IMG/VR virus record: IMGVR_UViG_3300035703_000376 | Coordinates: 1 to 26,689 of that record | Source of the DNA: a virus | Direction: 5' to 3' (one strand) | Length of the DNA: 26,689 bases | In this document: in pieces, positions 1-7,164 of the stretch | Layout of the letters: each line of letters begins with the position of its first letter | How positions within the stretch are numbered: the stretch's first letter is position 1 | Notes under the pieces: model-generated | What the model was told of the DNA's origin: nothing | Database searches by the model: none | What the model saw: only the letters and a program-made list of their open reading frames with translations | Program-made: the position numbers and the translations under genes

Positions 1-140
1 GATTTAGGGGAATTAATTTTCATTGGAGAAAATATAGACAATACACCTGGCAAGAAGTTGCAGGAAAACTCCATATTGTTAGATATGAAGAGCTTGATGA
101 AATGCTTTCAATTCCTTATGCAAAATTCCTTACTAAATAA
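1..140 (+). CDS. C-terminal end of an unidentified phage gene (partial)
   Basis: The window opens inside a gene. The frame beginning at base 3 reads 45 codons to a TAA at 138-140. The peptide is rich in aromatic and charged residues (it includes TWQEVAGKLHIVRYEEL) and looks like real protein. A second open frame starting at base 1 gives a less protein-like product. It lies on the same strand and just upstream of the baseplate genes, so a structural or assembly role is possible, but I do not recognise the family. Confidence 0.55.
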   Translation, partial: FRGINFHWRKYRQYTWQEVAGKLHIVRYEELDEMLSIPYAKFLTK

Positions 141-158
141 ATAAAAAACTCCTATCAA

Positions 159-166
159 TATAAATG
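159..166 (+). promoter_or_regulatory. Late promoter box for the baseplate genes
   Basis: TATAAATG matches the T4-type late promoter consensus TATAAATA at 7 of 8 positions. It lies about 60 nt before the gp48-like start and after the stop of the preceding gene. Such boxes are recognised by the phage gp55 sigma factor with the gp33 co-activator, which fits late expression of structural genes. Confidence 0.5.
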
Positions 167-225
167 TCTCATACTCTACAAAAAATTGAGATAATTATTC
201 CCATTCAAGATGGAGATAAATTTTA

Positions 226-1554
226 ATGGCAAAAAGAGTATTGATAGAAAGCAAACCATCTATCACAAAAGTCGGACCTCAAGGAACCCCATTAGAATAT
301 TATGTTCAAACTGAATATCAAGTAGATAATAACGGAAAATTAATTGCGGGAACACAAAAATCATATATTGCTTATAATAATTCTACACTCCTCGGAAAAA
401 ACTGGGTTCAAGCAGCAGAAACTTCCAATGGAGGTGCTAGTTGGACTTTCAAAAATGGGATAGATGGAAAACCTATTTTTGGCGCTGATGCACAAAAATC
501 TCTAAAAGAAGGTGCTTTAAAAACAGATACTCAAAACGCAATTTCAAGTTCTGCACAAAAAGCATCCCAACCATTATCAAATGAAGACCAAAAACAGTTA
601 GCGGCAAGTACCAAAAACCAGGCACCAGATACAGTAAATACAGAAGAATCTCAACGTGCTTTAGGTGAAGAATTAGAAAAATCAAAAACATTGTCAAGAA
701 GATCCTTTCCACAAAACTTAAAATATCCAGCAGATCTTCAAATTGAACACCAAGATGTAATAAAATTTAATATGCTGGAATATGTTCCAAAAAAAATAGA
801 TAAAGCAGCAAATGAAGGATTAGGTGGGTTTGAAAAAAGAAAACCTTGGAATGAAAGAATAATAGGAAATGTATATCTACCAATACCAGGAGGAATTAGT
901 GATACAAACTCTGTTACGTGGGGAGGTGATACATTAACTCCATTGCAAGCAAATCTAGCAGGAATTGCAGATTCAATAATTACTGGGGGAGCAGAGGCTG
1001 GAGCAGAAACTACAAGAAATATTATTAATAGAATAACTCAAAATTCGGGAGATGTACAAAATTTATCAAGAGCATATTTTACTGAAGCAGCAATAGGTGC
1101 ATCAAATATTCTTTCAAGAACTCAAGGGGCAATTCAAAATCCAAATATGGAGTTGCTATTCTCTGGTCCAACATTAAGACCATTTACCTTTACGTTCAAA
1201 CTATCTGCAAGAGGAACTAAGGATAGAGATGCAATTCGCCAAATTATAAGATTTTTTAAACAAGGTATGGCGGTACAAAGAACACAATCTCAATTATTCT
1301 TAAAAGCACCTCATACATTTAAGATCCAATATCTACATAAAACTAAAGATCATTCGTATTTAAACCTAATTAAAGAGTGTGCTTTACAATCTTTTACTGT
1401 TAATTATACCCCAGAAGGAAATTATATGACCTTTGCTGATGGTATGATGACTTCTTATGAAATTAGTATGCAATTCCAAGAACTTGAACCAATATTTAAT
1501 GATGACTATGGAAACCTTGATGGAAAATCAATAGATACTAATATAGGTTACTAA
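226..1554 (+). CDS. 48: Baseplate tail-tube cap protein, gp48-like
   Basis: This is a 442-aa protein. The C-terminal quarter (about residues 305-430) has the layout of T4-type tube-cap proteins: a stretch that reads as 'FSGPTLRPFTFTFKLSARG', then a helix (DRDAIRQIIRFF), and near the end 'LQSFTVNYTPEGNY..FADG..TSYEISMQFQELEPI'. That ending resembles the 'IRFDKTPNGNF ... FTLEITMREI' end of T4 gp48. The protein is longer than T4 gp48 (about 364 aa), with a Gln/Ala/Ser-rich region at residues 85-160. The ATG has a GGAGAT ribosome site about 10 nt upstream. The gp53-like gene follows after 1 nt. In the family this protein caps the tail tube on the baseplate. gp54 is the main alternative assignment. 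Confidence 0.65.
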   Translation: MAKRVLIESKPSITKVGPQGTPLEYYVQTEYQVDNNGKLIAGTQKSYIAYNNSTLLGKNWVQAAETSNGGASWTFKNGIDGKPIFGADAQKSLKEGALKTDTQNAISSSAQKASQPLSNEDQKQLAASTKNQAPDTVNTEESQRALGEELEKSKTLSRRSFPQNLKYPADLQIEHQDVIKFNMLEYVPKKIDKAANEGLGGFEKRKPWNERIIGNVYLPIPGGISDTNSVTWGGDTLTPLQANLAGIADSIITGGAEAGAETTRNIINRITQNSGDVQNLSRAYFTEAAIGASNILSRTQGAIQNPNMELLFSGPTLRPFTFTFKLSARGTKDRDAIRQIIRFFKQGMAVQRTQSQLFLKAPHTFKIQYLHKTKDHSYLNLIKECALQSFTVNYTPEGNYMTFADGMMTSYEISMQFQELEPIFNDDYGNLDGKSIDTNIGY

Positions 1555-1555
1555 A

Positions 1556-2248
1556 ATGGCAAATCAGTATTTTAGAAAAGTTCCAAATTTTGAATATGTA
1601 AATAGACTACCAAATTCAAAAATTGGAGACTATATCCAAGTTAAAAACTTTTTTAAAAAAGGTAAAATAAGAAGTGATATAATTGATAATCTAGTTTTCT
1701 TTGACAAATATAAAATAATAGGTAATGATAGACCAGATAATGTTTCTTTTGATTTTTATGGAGATTCCAATTTAGATTGGATAGTTCTTTTATCTAATAA
1801 TATTATCAATATTCAAACAGAATGGCCATTAACACAAGAATCTTTTGATAGATATTTGTTTGAGAAATATGGTATTCCAGGAGATAGTGAATTAGATACT
1901 TACAATAGAATTTACAATGATATTCACCACTACGAAACAACCGAAGTTAAAAATAGTTCGGGTGTAACTATCCTAAAAGCAGGCATACAAGTAGAAGAAG
2001 ATTTTTCTATATCTTATTATGATAATCTAACAGAAAATGTTGTTACATTAAATTCAGTAATTGGAGTGACTAATTACGAATATGAAGAAAAAATTGAAGA
2101 GAATAAAAGAAATATATTTTTACTTAAACCAAAATATTTGAATATTATTATTGATGATATGGATGATATTATGAAATACGAAAAAGGTTCCGGTCAATTT
2201 AAAACCGAAACCTTAAAGACTGCAGATAATATTAGAATTTATCTATAA
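1556..2248 (+). CDS. 53: Baseplate wedge subunit, gp53-like
   Basis: This 230-aa protein starts one base after the stop of the gp48-like gene, so the two are surely co-transcribed. It resembles T4 gp53 in its order of features: an N-terminal region (YFRKVPNFEYVNRLP), a 'DRPDNVSFDFYGDSNLDWIVLLSNNI' block matching the T4 'RPEELANAIYGNPQLYWVLLMCNDN' block, and a C-terminal acidic 'NIIIDDMDDIM' region. In the family gp53 joins baseplate wedges around the hub. The stop at 2248 abuts the stop of gp32 on the other strand with no gap and no visible bidirectional terminator. Confidence 0.75.
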   Translation: MANQYFRKVPNFEYVNRLPNSKIGDYIQVKNFFKKGKIRSDIIDNLVFFDKYKIIGNDRPDNVSFDFYGDSNLDWIVLLSNNIINIQTEWPLTQESFDRYLFEKYGIPGDSELDTYNRIYNDIHHYETTEVKNSSGVTILKAGIQVEEDFSISYYDNLTENVVTLNSVIGVTNYEYEEKIEENKRNIFLLKPKYLNIIIDDMDDIMKYEKGSGQFKTETLKTADNIRIYL

Positions 2249-3199
2249 TCAACTATCAACCAGTTTTTGGAAGTATGAAAGTGCATCATCTTCGTCATCA
2301 TCATCGGAAGAAATTTTAGGAAGAGAAGGAGTCTTTGAACGAGCATAAGATTGCTCTAGTTCCTCTGCAATACGACTCTCTGTAGAAGGTTTTTCTACAT
2401 AAGATTCATATTCTTCCTCTTCTTCCATTACAGCACGAGAGTGCGTAGGAGAAGAATTTTTAACACCAAGAACCATATTCATACGACGCTCAAGTTCTCC
2501 ATAAGACTTGAATTGATCAGGTGCAGTAATTGCTGCTAGCGAATACTGCTTCTTCCAGATGGATTCAAGAGCATCATCATCGTCCAACAGTGGTGCAACT
2601 CGATCAAACTCTGATTTGTCGTAGTTCCAATACCCATCTTTCTTTACGATTTTGAGTTTAAAGTTAGCACCTTGCCAGAAGTCAAAAGGATTGATAGGAG
2701 TTTCATCCTCAAATTCTGGTTGCATTGCTTCCATAATTTTATCAAAGATTTTCTTACCATACTTAAAGAGAAAAACTTTTCCTTCATTTTGAGGATTTGC
2801 AGGATCCTTTACAACGTAAATATTGCTGTAATAGTTAAGCTTACGCTTTTGCTTACGAACAATTTCTTTATTCGTTTCAGATCCAGTATTCCAAAGTTCT
2901 CGGTTATATTCACCAAGAGGATCTTTTTGACCAATAGTAGTCAAGGAATTTTCAATATACCATCCACCAGGTCCTTGGAAAGCGTGAGAATACATTTTTG
3001 CCCAAGGAAGTTCTTCTCCTTCAGGTGCAGGAAGAAACCGAATCACTGCAGATCCTACTCCATCCTTTCCCATCTCAGGTTTCCATAGACGATCATCGGC
3101 ACCACCAGAAGTAGTAGCACTCATTTTTTCAACCTCTTTCACAAGTTTTTGCGTAAGAGAACCAAGGGAAGATTGTTTTTTAAGAGATTCAAAAGACAT
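2249..3199 (-). CDS. 32: Single-stranded DNA-binding protein gp32
   Basis: This 316-aa protein matches T4 gp32 in length and layout. A short basic N-terminus is followed by the core with 'GSAVIRFLPAPEGEELPW', then the conserved block 'YYSNIYVVKDPANPQNEGK' and 'FKYGKKIFDKI'. The C-terminal tail is acidic and Ser-rich (residues 255-316, with a DDDDEDD run). The tail normally contacts replication partners such as gp59. Where T4 gp32 has its zinc-binding cysteines, this protein reads 'IGQKDPLGEYNRELWNTG' with no Cys, so the zinc site is absent. The basic KQKRK patch just before the core block matches the T4 KRKTS position. An AAGG ribosome site precedes the ATG. A sigma70 promoter sits about 70 nt upstream. 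Confidence 0.93.
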   Translation of the reverse strand: MSFESLKKQSSLGSLTQKLVKEVEKMSATTSGGADDRLWKPEMGKDGVGSAVIRFLPAPEGEELPWAKMYSHAFQGPGGWYIENSLTTIGQKDPLGEYNRELWNTGSETNKEIVRKQKRKLNYYSNIYVVKDPANPQNEGKVFLFKYGKKIFDKIMEAMQPEFEDETPINPFDFWQGANFKLKIVKKDGYWNYDKSEFDRVAPLLDDDDALESIWKKQYSLAAITAPDQFKSYGELERRMNMVLGVKNSSPTHSRAVMEEEEEYESYVEKPSTESRIAEELEQSYARSKTPSLPKISSDDDDEDDALSYFQKLVDS

Positions 3200-3266
3200 T
3201 TAGATTACCTTTATAAATTGTATTTGGCTTTTGTGACTTTGCTTAAGGGATTGTCTAGCCCAACAT

Positions 3267-3295
3267 ATTCTAGCAGTCAGAACCTGTTTTGTCAA
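3267..3295 (-). promoter_or_regulatory. Sigma70 promoter for gp32
   Basis: On the minus strand TTGACA (3295-3290) is followed after exactly 17 nt by TAGAAT (3272-3267). The -35 box lies inside the last codons of the DUF1825-like gene and the -10 box begins with that gene's TAG stop. Transcription would start near 3260 and give a leader of about 60 nt before the gp32 ATG. Confidence 0.75.
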
Positions 3296-3614
3296 TCTGT
3301 TCTTTCATAACCTCAAGCAGTTTAGACATATTATTCAAAATAATATTCATATCAGTTCCTTTTGGCATTCCCATCATAACAGCAGATTCTGTCACACGTT
3401 CTTTCATCTCAATTGCTTCTGGGTCATCAGATAAACTCAAACGAGTATAAAGAACCTTTTGTTTTTCTAAAAGTTTTTCAAGAACTTCAACATGCTCAAG
3501 TTTTTCTTCTTTAGTCATTGTAGGAAACTTAAAAATGTTTCCGTAAATATGTTCTTGAAGTTCTGCAATTTCAGTCATTTCTGAACGAACAACTTCTGAT
3601 TTAAAAAAACTCAT
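3270..3614 (-). CDS. DUF1825-like conserved protein between gp59 and gp32
   Basis: A 114-aa, mostly helical protein starting MSFFKSEVVRSEMTEIAELQ. It continues with 'KEEKLEHVEVLEKLLEKQKVLYTRLSLSDDPEA', a Met-rich loop (SAVMMGMPKGTDM) and a final helix. The pattern resembles the cyanobacterial DUF1825 family, which is shared by cyanobacteria and cyanophages and has no known role. Its ATG overlaps the gp59 stop as ATGA. Its own stop region carries the gp32 promoter. The position within the replication block suggests a replication or recombination accessory role, but that is inference. Confidence 0.75.
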   Translation of the reverse strand: MSFFKSEVVRSEMTEIAELQEHIYGNIFKFPTMTKEEKLEHVEVLEKLLEKQKVLYTRLSLSDDPEAIEMKERVTESAVMMGMPKGTDMNIILNNMSKLLEVMKEQIDKTGSDC

Positions 3615-4207
3615 TTATCCTCCAAAATAACGTTCTTTAAAATTTTTTTATATTTAAATATATCTATTTGAATAAATGGATTATATTTTTTAATCCGACG
3701 ACTTACAGTTTCCCAAACTGGATCTTGGAGTTTTTTATCAAAGTTCTTTGAATAATTAAAGATTTTATCATAAAGAACCATTGTTTCTAGTGATACTTTA
3801 TCACTCAAAAATTTTTTAAGAAGTGGAGGATGCCCCTTTGAGCAATTGAAAACATCATCAAATTTGTTTTCTTCGAATAAAGACTGACTTTCTTCTTTAA
3901 AGACATAAGAAAGAGATTGAACCTTCCTTTGCCAGGTTTGATATCTTTCTTCACCTTCTTTAATAATTTCACCTATCCAAAGAGTTTCTGGATCGGGACA
4001 AGATGCAAAATTAGCAACAAAAAATTCTACTACTTCTTGCTCTGATTTTTGTCTTGCTAATTTTTCAAACCAGAATCTGTCCTTACGTTTGTAGAAAGAT
4101 TGAACTGTTGCTCTTACCTTTTTATTATATTTAAAATAATCATAACTATTTTTAGTAAAATGGTTTTTCAGAGCAAGATATTCTCGGTAAGCATCGAATG
4201 GCATCAT
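3611..4207 (-). CDS. 59: Loader of replicative helicase, gp59
   Basis: This 198-aa, Lys/aromatic-rich, largely helical protein lies in the T4 gene order 33-59-32. The start 'PFDAYREYLALKNHFTKNSYDYFKYN' is typical of gp59, as are 'FYKRKDRFWFEKLARQ' and 'VANFASCPDPETLWIGEI'. The T4 protein (about 217 aa) is similar in size. In the family gp59 binds fork DNA and gp32 and loads the gp41 helicase. Its first ATG overlaps the gp33 stop by 1 nt, with a second Met directly after. The stop overlaps the next gene as ATGA. Confidence 0.88.
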   Translation of the reverse strand: MMPFDAYREYLALKNHFTKNSYDYFKYNKKVRATVQSFYKRKDRFWFEKLARQKSEQEVVEFFVANFASCPDPETLWIGEIIKEGEERYQTWQRKVQSLSYVFKEESQSLFEENKFDDVFNCSKGHPPLLKKFLSDKVSLETMVLYDKIFNYSKNFDKKLQDPVWETVSRRIKKYNPFIQIDIFKYKKILKNVILEDK

Positions 4208-4461
4208 TAAAAGATCAATTTTGCACGGGAGGTTTTTTTGAGAAAATTAAGTTCCATCGCCTCATATTTAATCTTCTCTTTCAAAGGTTTTGATATAAGT
4301 TTAGGAATAGATTCTAAATCAATAGTGTTTTCTTCACAATAAAATACTATTGCATCAATGTAATTAATTTTTTGACTTGATACTATTTTTTCAATTTCTT
4401 CAGAAAATTTTGCAGAAGAAATGAATTTATTTTCAAGTGCCTTTTCTAACTCATTCTCCAT
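4207..4461 (-). CDS. 33: Late transcription co-activator gp33
   Basis: An 84-aa acidic helical protein from the ATG at 4461 (MENELEKALENKF). An upstream in-frame TTG at 4485 is possible but less likely. It contains 'INYIDAIVFYCEENTIDLESIPKLISKPLKEKIKYEAMELNFL', the conserved segment of cyanophage gp33. It is directly followed by gp59, as in T4. In the family gp33 binds the RNA-polymerase beta flap and the sliding clamp to activate late promoters, so it should act on the NATAAATA boxes in this window. A sigma70 promoter at 4511-4539 would express it early. Confidence 0.78.
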   Translation of the reverse strand: MENELEKALENKFISSAKFSEEIEKIVSSQKINYIDAIVFYCEENTIDLESIPKLISKPLKEKIKYEAMELNFLKKTSRAKLIF

Positions 4462-4510
4462 TTGACCCAGTATTGTGATGTACAAATTCTTTAATGTAAC
4501 GAACTAATAT

Positions 4511-4539
4511 ATTTTAGTTAATTTGATTTTATCTGTCAA
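4511..4539 (-). promoter_or_regulatory. Sigma70 promoter for the gp33-gp59-DUF1825 genes
   Basis: TTGACA (4539-4534) and TAAAAT (4516-4511) on the minus strand are separated by exactly 17 nt. The -35 box overlaps the end of the endonuclease gene at 4529. The predicted start is about 45 nt before the gp33 ATG. The endonuclease therefore sits just upstream of this transcription unit without separating it from its promoter. Confidence 0.72.
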
Positions 4540-5191
4540 GGTAAATGCAATTTTTTCTTATCATATGATAAGAAATTTGATTTTCTTTCATTGCTTCTTT
4601 TATAGAAGAATATTCTTTTTCATTAAAAATAATTTTTTTTGCATTTGGATTTCCACCATCATTATATTTTTCAAATTTAATTCCTTTATTCCAAGGAGTT
4701 TTTCCTTTCATACTTTGGGATTGTTTTTTAGAAACTTCACATCTTTTCATTGGGTTATTATTTTTCATTCTTTCACTTTGTTCTTTTTTCCAAATTTCAG
4801 TATGACATTTACCATAAAAAGAATGTTCTTCTTTTGGTCTTCGATTGGGATTATTATTTCCTAACCACTTTTTTATGTTTATTCTTTTTTGGTTTTCATT
4901 GTGGTTTAAACCAAAAGTAGAAAATCCTGTTGAAGTTTGTCTTGCTTTATTTGCAAAGTGTGGATTTAAATCAACTTGGTAAAAAGTATGTAGTAAAACT
5001 TCCGAATTTAACATATCAATATTATTATCAAAAGTTTCTAAAATAATCTTTTGAGTTGGATTAAAACTTCTATCCTTAAAACTACCAAAATATTTTATAT
5101 CATTTTCTGGAAGACAATTGCAGATTCTACTTCCAATGTATCCTCTACCATATTCTTCATAAGAATAATAAACATAAAAATATTTTAACAT
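4529..5191 (-). CDS. GIY-YIG homing endonuclease with NUMOD3 and NUMOD1-like modules
   Basis: A 220-aa protein. The N-terminal catalytic motif is YFYVYYSYEEYGRGYIGSR (residues 4-22, 'VYY...YIG' with the following Arg). Residues about 108-165 hold NUMOD3-type repeats (NNNPNRRPKEEHSFYGK, NNNPMKRCEVSKKQSQSMKG, WNKG). The end (NAKKIIFNEKEYSSIKEAMKENQISYHMI) looks like a NUMOD1 helix-turn-helix. Such free-standing nucleases cut a related phage genome lacking them and so spread their own locus. It lies between the exonuclease gene and gp33, either of which may carry the target. Upstream are a late-type box 23 nt before the ATG and a long-range inverted repeat. Confidence 0.85.
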   Translation of the reverse strand: MLKYFYVYYSYEEYGRGYIGSRICNCLPENDIKYFGSFKDRSFNPTQKIILETFDNNIDMLNSEVLLHTFYQVDLNPHFANKARQTSTGFSTFGLNHNENQKRINIKKWLGNNNPNRRPKEEHSFYGKCHTEIWKKEQSERMKNNNPMKRCEVSKKQSQSMKGKTPWNKGIKFEKYNDGGNPNAKKIIFNEKEYSSIKEAMKENQISYHMIRKNCIYLDR

Positions 5192-5196
5192 TTTTC

Positions 5197-5276
5197 GAAT
5201 GAGTGGTTATATTAATTTATCATAGCACAAAGGAGTGAAATAATCCACTCCTCCATGAAAAAAAACCCACTCATTC
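5197..5276 (-). promoter_or_regulatory. Control region of the first endonuclease: inverted repeat, hairpin, late-type box
   Basis: A perfect 10-bp inverted repeat has arms at 5267-5276 (GAATGAGTGG on the minus strand) and 5197-5206 (CCACTCATTC), the latter just before the ATG at 5191. Between them lie an inner hairpin (GGAGTG/CACTCC around 5232-5253) and GATAAATT at 5221-5214. That box matches GATAAATA at 7 of 8 positions and would start RNA near 5208. A read-through RNA could pair the two arms and hide the ribosome-binding region, while an RNA from the inner box lacks the upstream arm. Confidence 0.5.
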
Positions 5277-5285
5277 AGGGAATTT

Positions 5286-5960
5286 TTATTTATTCATAAT
5301 TTCTAATTTATCTTCTACAAATTTTTTAATATAATGAGTTAAAAGTTTTAGGTATTTCTTTTTATCATTCTCCACATAAACAACACAATCACCATTTTCA
5401 CACGACATAATGATTACAAATTTTTTAACAATCAATCCAGTAAGTTCATAGAGCATTGCGGCATAAGCAGCACATTGAACAAAATACCCATCAATCCATT
5501 CTCTTGGTTTTGGTTCTTTTGATGTTTTAAAATCAATAATCGCCAACTCACCATCAAAGTTTGCAATACAATCACAAGTACCAGCTATTCCAAGAATTTC
5601 ACTATATAGTGCCCCTTCAAGAGCATAGATATTATTTATTCGATTTAAATCTTTTTTTGCAATTTTAAATAAATGTTCTGATATTGGTTGAACTGAAGGA
5701 AGATCTTTATTGTACAAATAATTTTCAACAAGAGTGTGCATATCAGTTCCACGACTTGTTGCTTTTTTTGTAATTTTATCCGCTTTTTCTACACCAATTC
5801 TTTTTCTCCAAGCAGTAAAAAAATCTTTTTTATAATGACTAATAACCGAGGTAATAGATACTAATTTTTTATTTCCTGAAGGTAACTTATAATATCTCAC
5901 TCCATCTATTAATTCTCTTTCAAGAAGTGGTAAGTTTAGATTATGATGAATAAATGTCAT
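5286..5960 (-). CDS. PD-(D/E)XK exonuclease, RecB/Cas4-like
   Basis: A 224-aa nuclease. Residues 36-62 give 'VISHYKKDFFTAWRKRIGVEKA', typical of the cyanophage exonuclease family. The catalytic motifs are visible: an early Glu with 'GALYSE', then 'GIAGTCDCIANFDGELAIIDFKTSKEPK' (Asp of motif II and the D-x-K of motif III), and 'QCAAYAAMLYELTG' as the downstream helix. In T4-like cyanophages such enzymes are thought to process DNA ends in recombination or host-DNA breakdown. It overlaps phoH as ATGA, indicating translational coupling. Confidence 0.85.
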   Translation of the reverse strand: MTFIHHNLNLPLLERELIDGVRYYKLPSGNKKLVSITSVISHYKKDFFTAWRKRIGVEKADKITKKATSRGTDMHTLVENYLYNKDLPSVQPISEHLFKIAKKDLNRINNIYALEGALYSEILGIAGTCDCIANFDGELAIIDFKTSKEPKPREWIDGYFVQCAAYAAMLYELTGLIVKKFVIIMSCENGDCVVYVENDKKKYLKLLTHYIKKFVEDKLEIMNK

Positions 5961-6712
5961 AGATTCAATTCAGTTTTTGCTACGATATACTCTTTAACTA
6001 GTCCTGAGCGAACAATATCTTCAATACCAAATTCAATAATATCAAATGACGGCATTACACGAAGAATCTTCATAAAGTCAATTATACCATTCTTTTCATT
6101 AGTTTTAATTAGATCACTTTGAGTTGCATCGCCACAGAACATGATTTTACTATCTTCACCAACCCGAGTAATAATAGAATCCAATTCATGGAAGTTAAGA
6201 TTCTGAAATTCATCAACGATAATAATTGCTTTGTCTAGAGTAGTTCCGCGAATAAAAGAAGTACTCCAAAAACTAATTGTACCTTGAGTCTTAAGGTTTC
6301 CATAGAGCATCTCAAAAGATGGGTCATCTGGCATATTAAACATGTACTTTACCATATTCTTATATGGAATTTGATAAAGAGAAGACTTATCTTCATGATC
6401 TCCTGGAAGAAATCCAATCTCGCGGGTTGCTACAAGAGACCTAACGATATAAATTTTTTCGTAAGGAGACCTTTCATCTAAAACTTCTTGAAGTGCATTA
6501 TAGAGAGTGATGAATGTTTTACCCGTACCTGCTGCACCGTAAGCAACGATGTTTTGTCCTGATTCATATGCTTTGAATAAAATCTTTTGATTTTCGGTGA
6601 GAGGTTCAACATCTCTCATCAAATCGGTACTAATTGGTTTCTTTCTCTTTATTTGTCTCGCCGTCATACCAACACCAATCGGTTGATCATCTACTCTTTT
6701 TCTTCTTGCCAT
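5957..6712 (-). CDS. phoH: PhoH-like P-loop ATPase
   Basis: A 251-aa protein. It has the Walker A motif GAAGTGKT (about residues 58-65, 'NIVAYGAAGTGKTFITLYNAL'), the Walker B motif 'AIIIVDEFQNL' and sensor-like 'IMFCGDATQSD', which are diagnostic of PhoH. The N-terminus is basic (MARRKRVDDQPIG). phoH is among the most widespread cyanophage auxiliary genes. Its cellular task is unresolved (phosphate stress and RNA metabolism have been proposed). It is directly followed by the overlapping exonuclease gene and preceded by a small gene with its own late box. Confidence 0.95.
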   Translation of the reverse strand: MARRKRVDDQPIGVGMTARQIKRKKPISTDLMRDVEPLTENQKILFKAYESGQNIVAYGAAGTGKTFITLYNALQEVLDERSPYEKIYIVRSLVATREIGFLPGDHEDKSSLYQIPYKNMVKYMFNMPDDPSFEMLYGNLKTQGTISFWSTSFIRGTTLDKAIIIVDEFQNLNFHELDSIITRVGEDSKIMFCGDATQSDLIKTNEKNGIIDFMKILRVMPSFDIIEFGIEDIVRSGLVKEYIVAKTELNL

Positions 6713-6721
6713 ATAAAAAAA

Positions 6722-6970
6722 TTAAACTGGTTTTACTTTTGACCCTGGCATTTTGCTTGCACGATGCAAGACATCATTCCATCCGGGATGAGACTTCTTT
6801 AATTTATCATAAACTTCACCTATTTCTCCAGATGCTGGACAAGTTGATGGATCACTCCAATCCCTATCCCATTCTGGATTATCTTTTTTCCATTGATCCC
6901 ATTCATGAACACTGAGAACAATCTCTTTTTGTTCCCCAGTGACCTTATTATAAACTGGATAAGTTGCCAA
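6722..6970 (-). CDS. Conserved small cyanophage protein upstream of phoH
   Basis: An 82-aa protein beginning MATYPVYNKVTGEQKEIVLSVHEWD, then 'KKDNPEWDRDWSDPSTCPASGEIGE' and 'KKSHPGWNDVLHRASKMPGSKV'. The arrangement resembles FmdB-type small proteins (short beta-hairpin, 'E/W-x-NP-x-W', Pro/Lys-rich tail) but lacks the two CxxC pairs. It is a familiar cyanophage conserved hypothetical next to phoH. The gene at 7000-7158 looks like a distant paralogue. A late box (AATAAATA) ends 27 nt before the ATG. Confidence 0.75.
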   Translation of the reverse strand: MATYPVYNKVTGEQKEIVLSVHEWDQWKKDNPEWDRDWSDPSTCPASGEIGEVYDKLKKSHPGWNDVLHRASKMPGSKVKPV

Positions 6971-6996
6971 CTTTATTCCTCCATAGTATATGAGAA

Positions 6997-7004
6997 TATT
7001 TATT
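6997..7004 (-). promoter_or_regulatory. Late promoter box before the small gene at 6970
   Basis: AATAAATA on the minus strand fits NATAAATA exactly. Its spacing (predicted start near 6991, about 20 nt before the ATG) is good. It overlaps the stop of the preceding small gene, so chance similarity through 'GAATAA' stop context cannot be excluded. Confidence 0.5.
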
Positions 7005-7158
7005 CAATCGTAACAGATGGAGGATCAATGCATTCAATGCAGTCAATACACTCACTAACATTTGGATTTTTTTGAAAAAAATTATCAAGTTCTTCTTGAG
7101 TAAGAATAACTTTAAAAATATGTCCGGTTAAATGATCTTTTAAGCACCAAGTTTTCAT
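7000..7158 (-). CDS. Small Cys-rich protein, 52 aa
   Basis: Starts with ATG 6 nt after the thyX stop and ends at TAA (7002-7000). The protein reads MKTWCLKDHLTGHIFKVILT, then 'QEELDNFFQKNPN', then a Cys-rich tail (SECIDCIECIDPPS). The 'TG-hydrophobic strand-E-aromatic-xKNP' pattern is shared with the next gene (MATYPVYNKVTGEQKEIVLS...KKDNPEW), suggesting a duplicated small family. The CxxC-x2-C tail could bind metal. Function unknown. Confidence 0.6.
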   Translation of the reverse strand: MKTWCLKDHLTGHIFKVILTQEELDNFFQKNPNVSECIDCIECIDPPSVTIE

Positions 7159-7164
7159 TTTAGT

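Noticed and set aside
1-140. Alternative frame 1 reading (starts DLGELIFIGEN)
   Set aside because: It is also open, but its composition after the first third is poor; frame 3 is more protein-like and ends just before the late box.
5287-5294. AATAAATA at the end of the exonuclease gene
   Set aside because: It arises from the codons Asn-Lys-stop and lies about 96 nt before the next start; the closer GATAAATT box is the better candidate.
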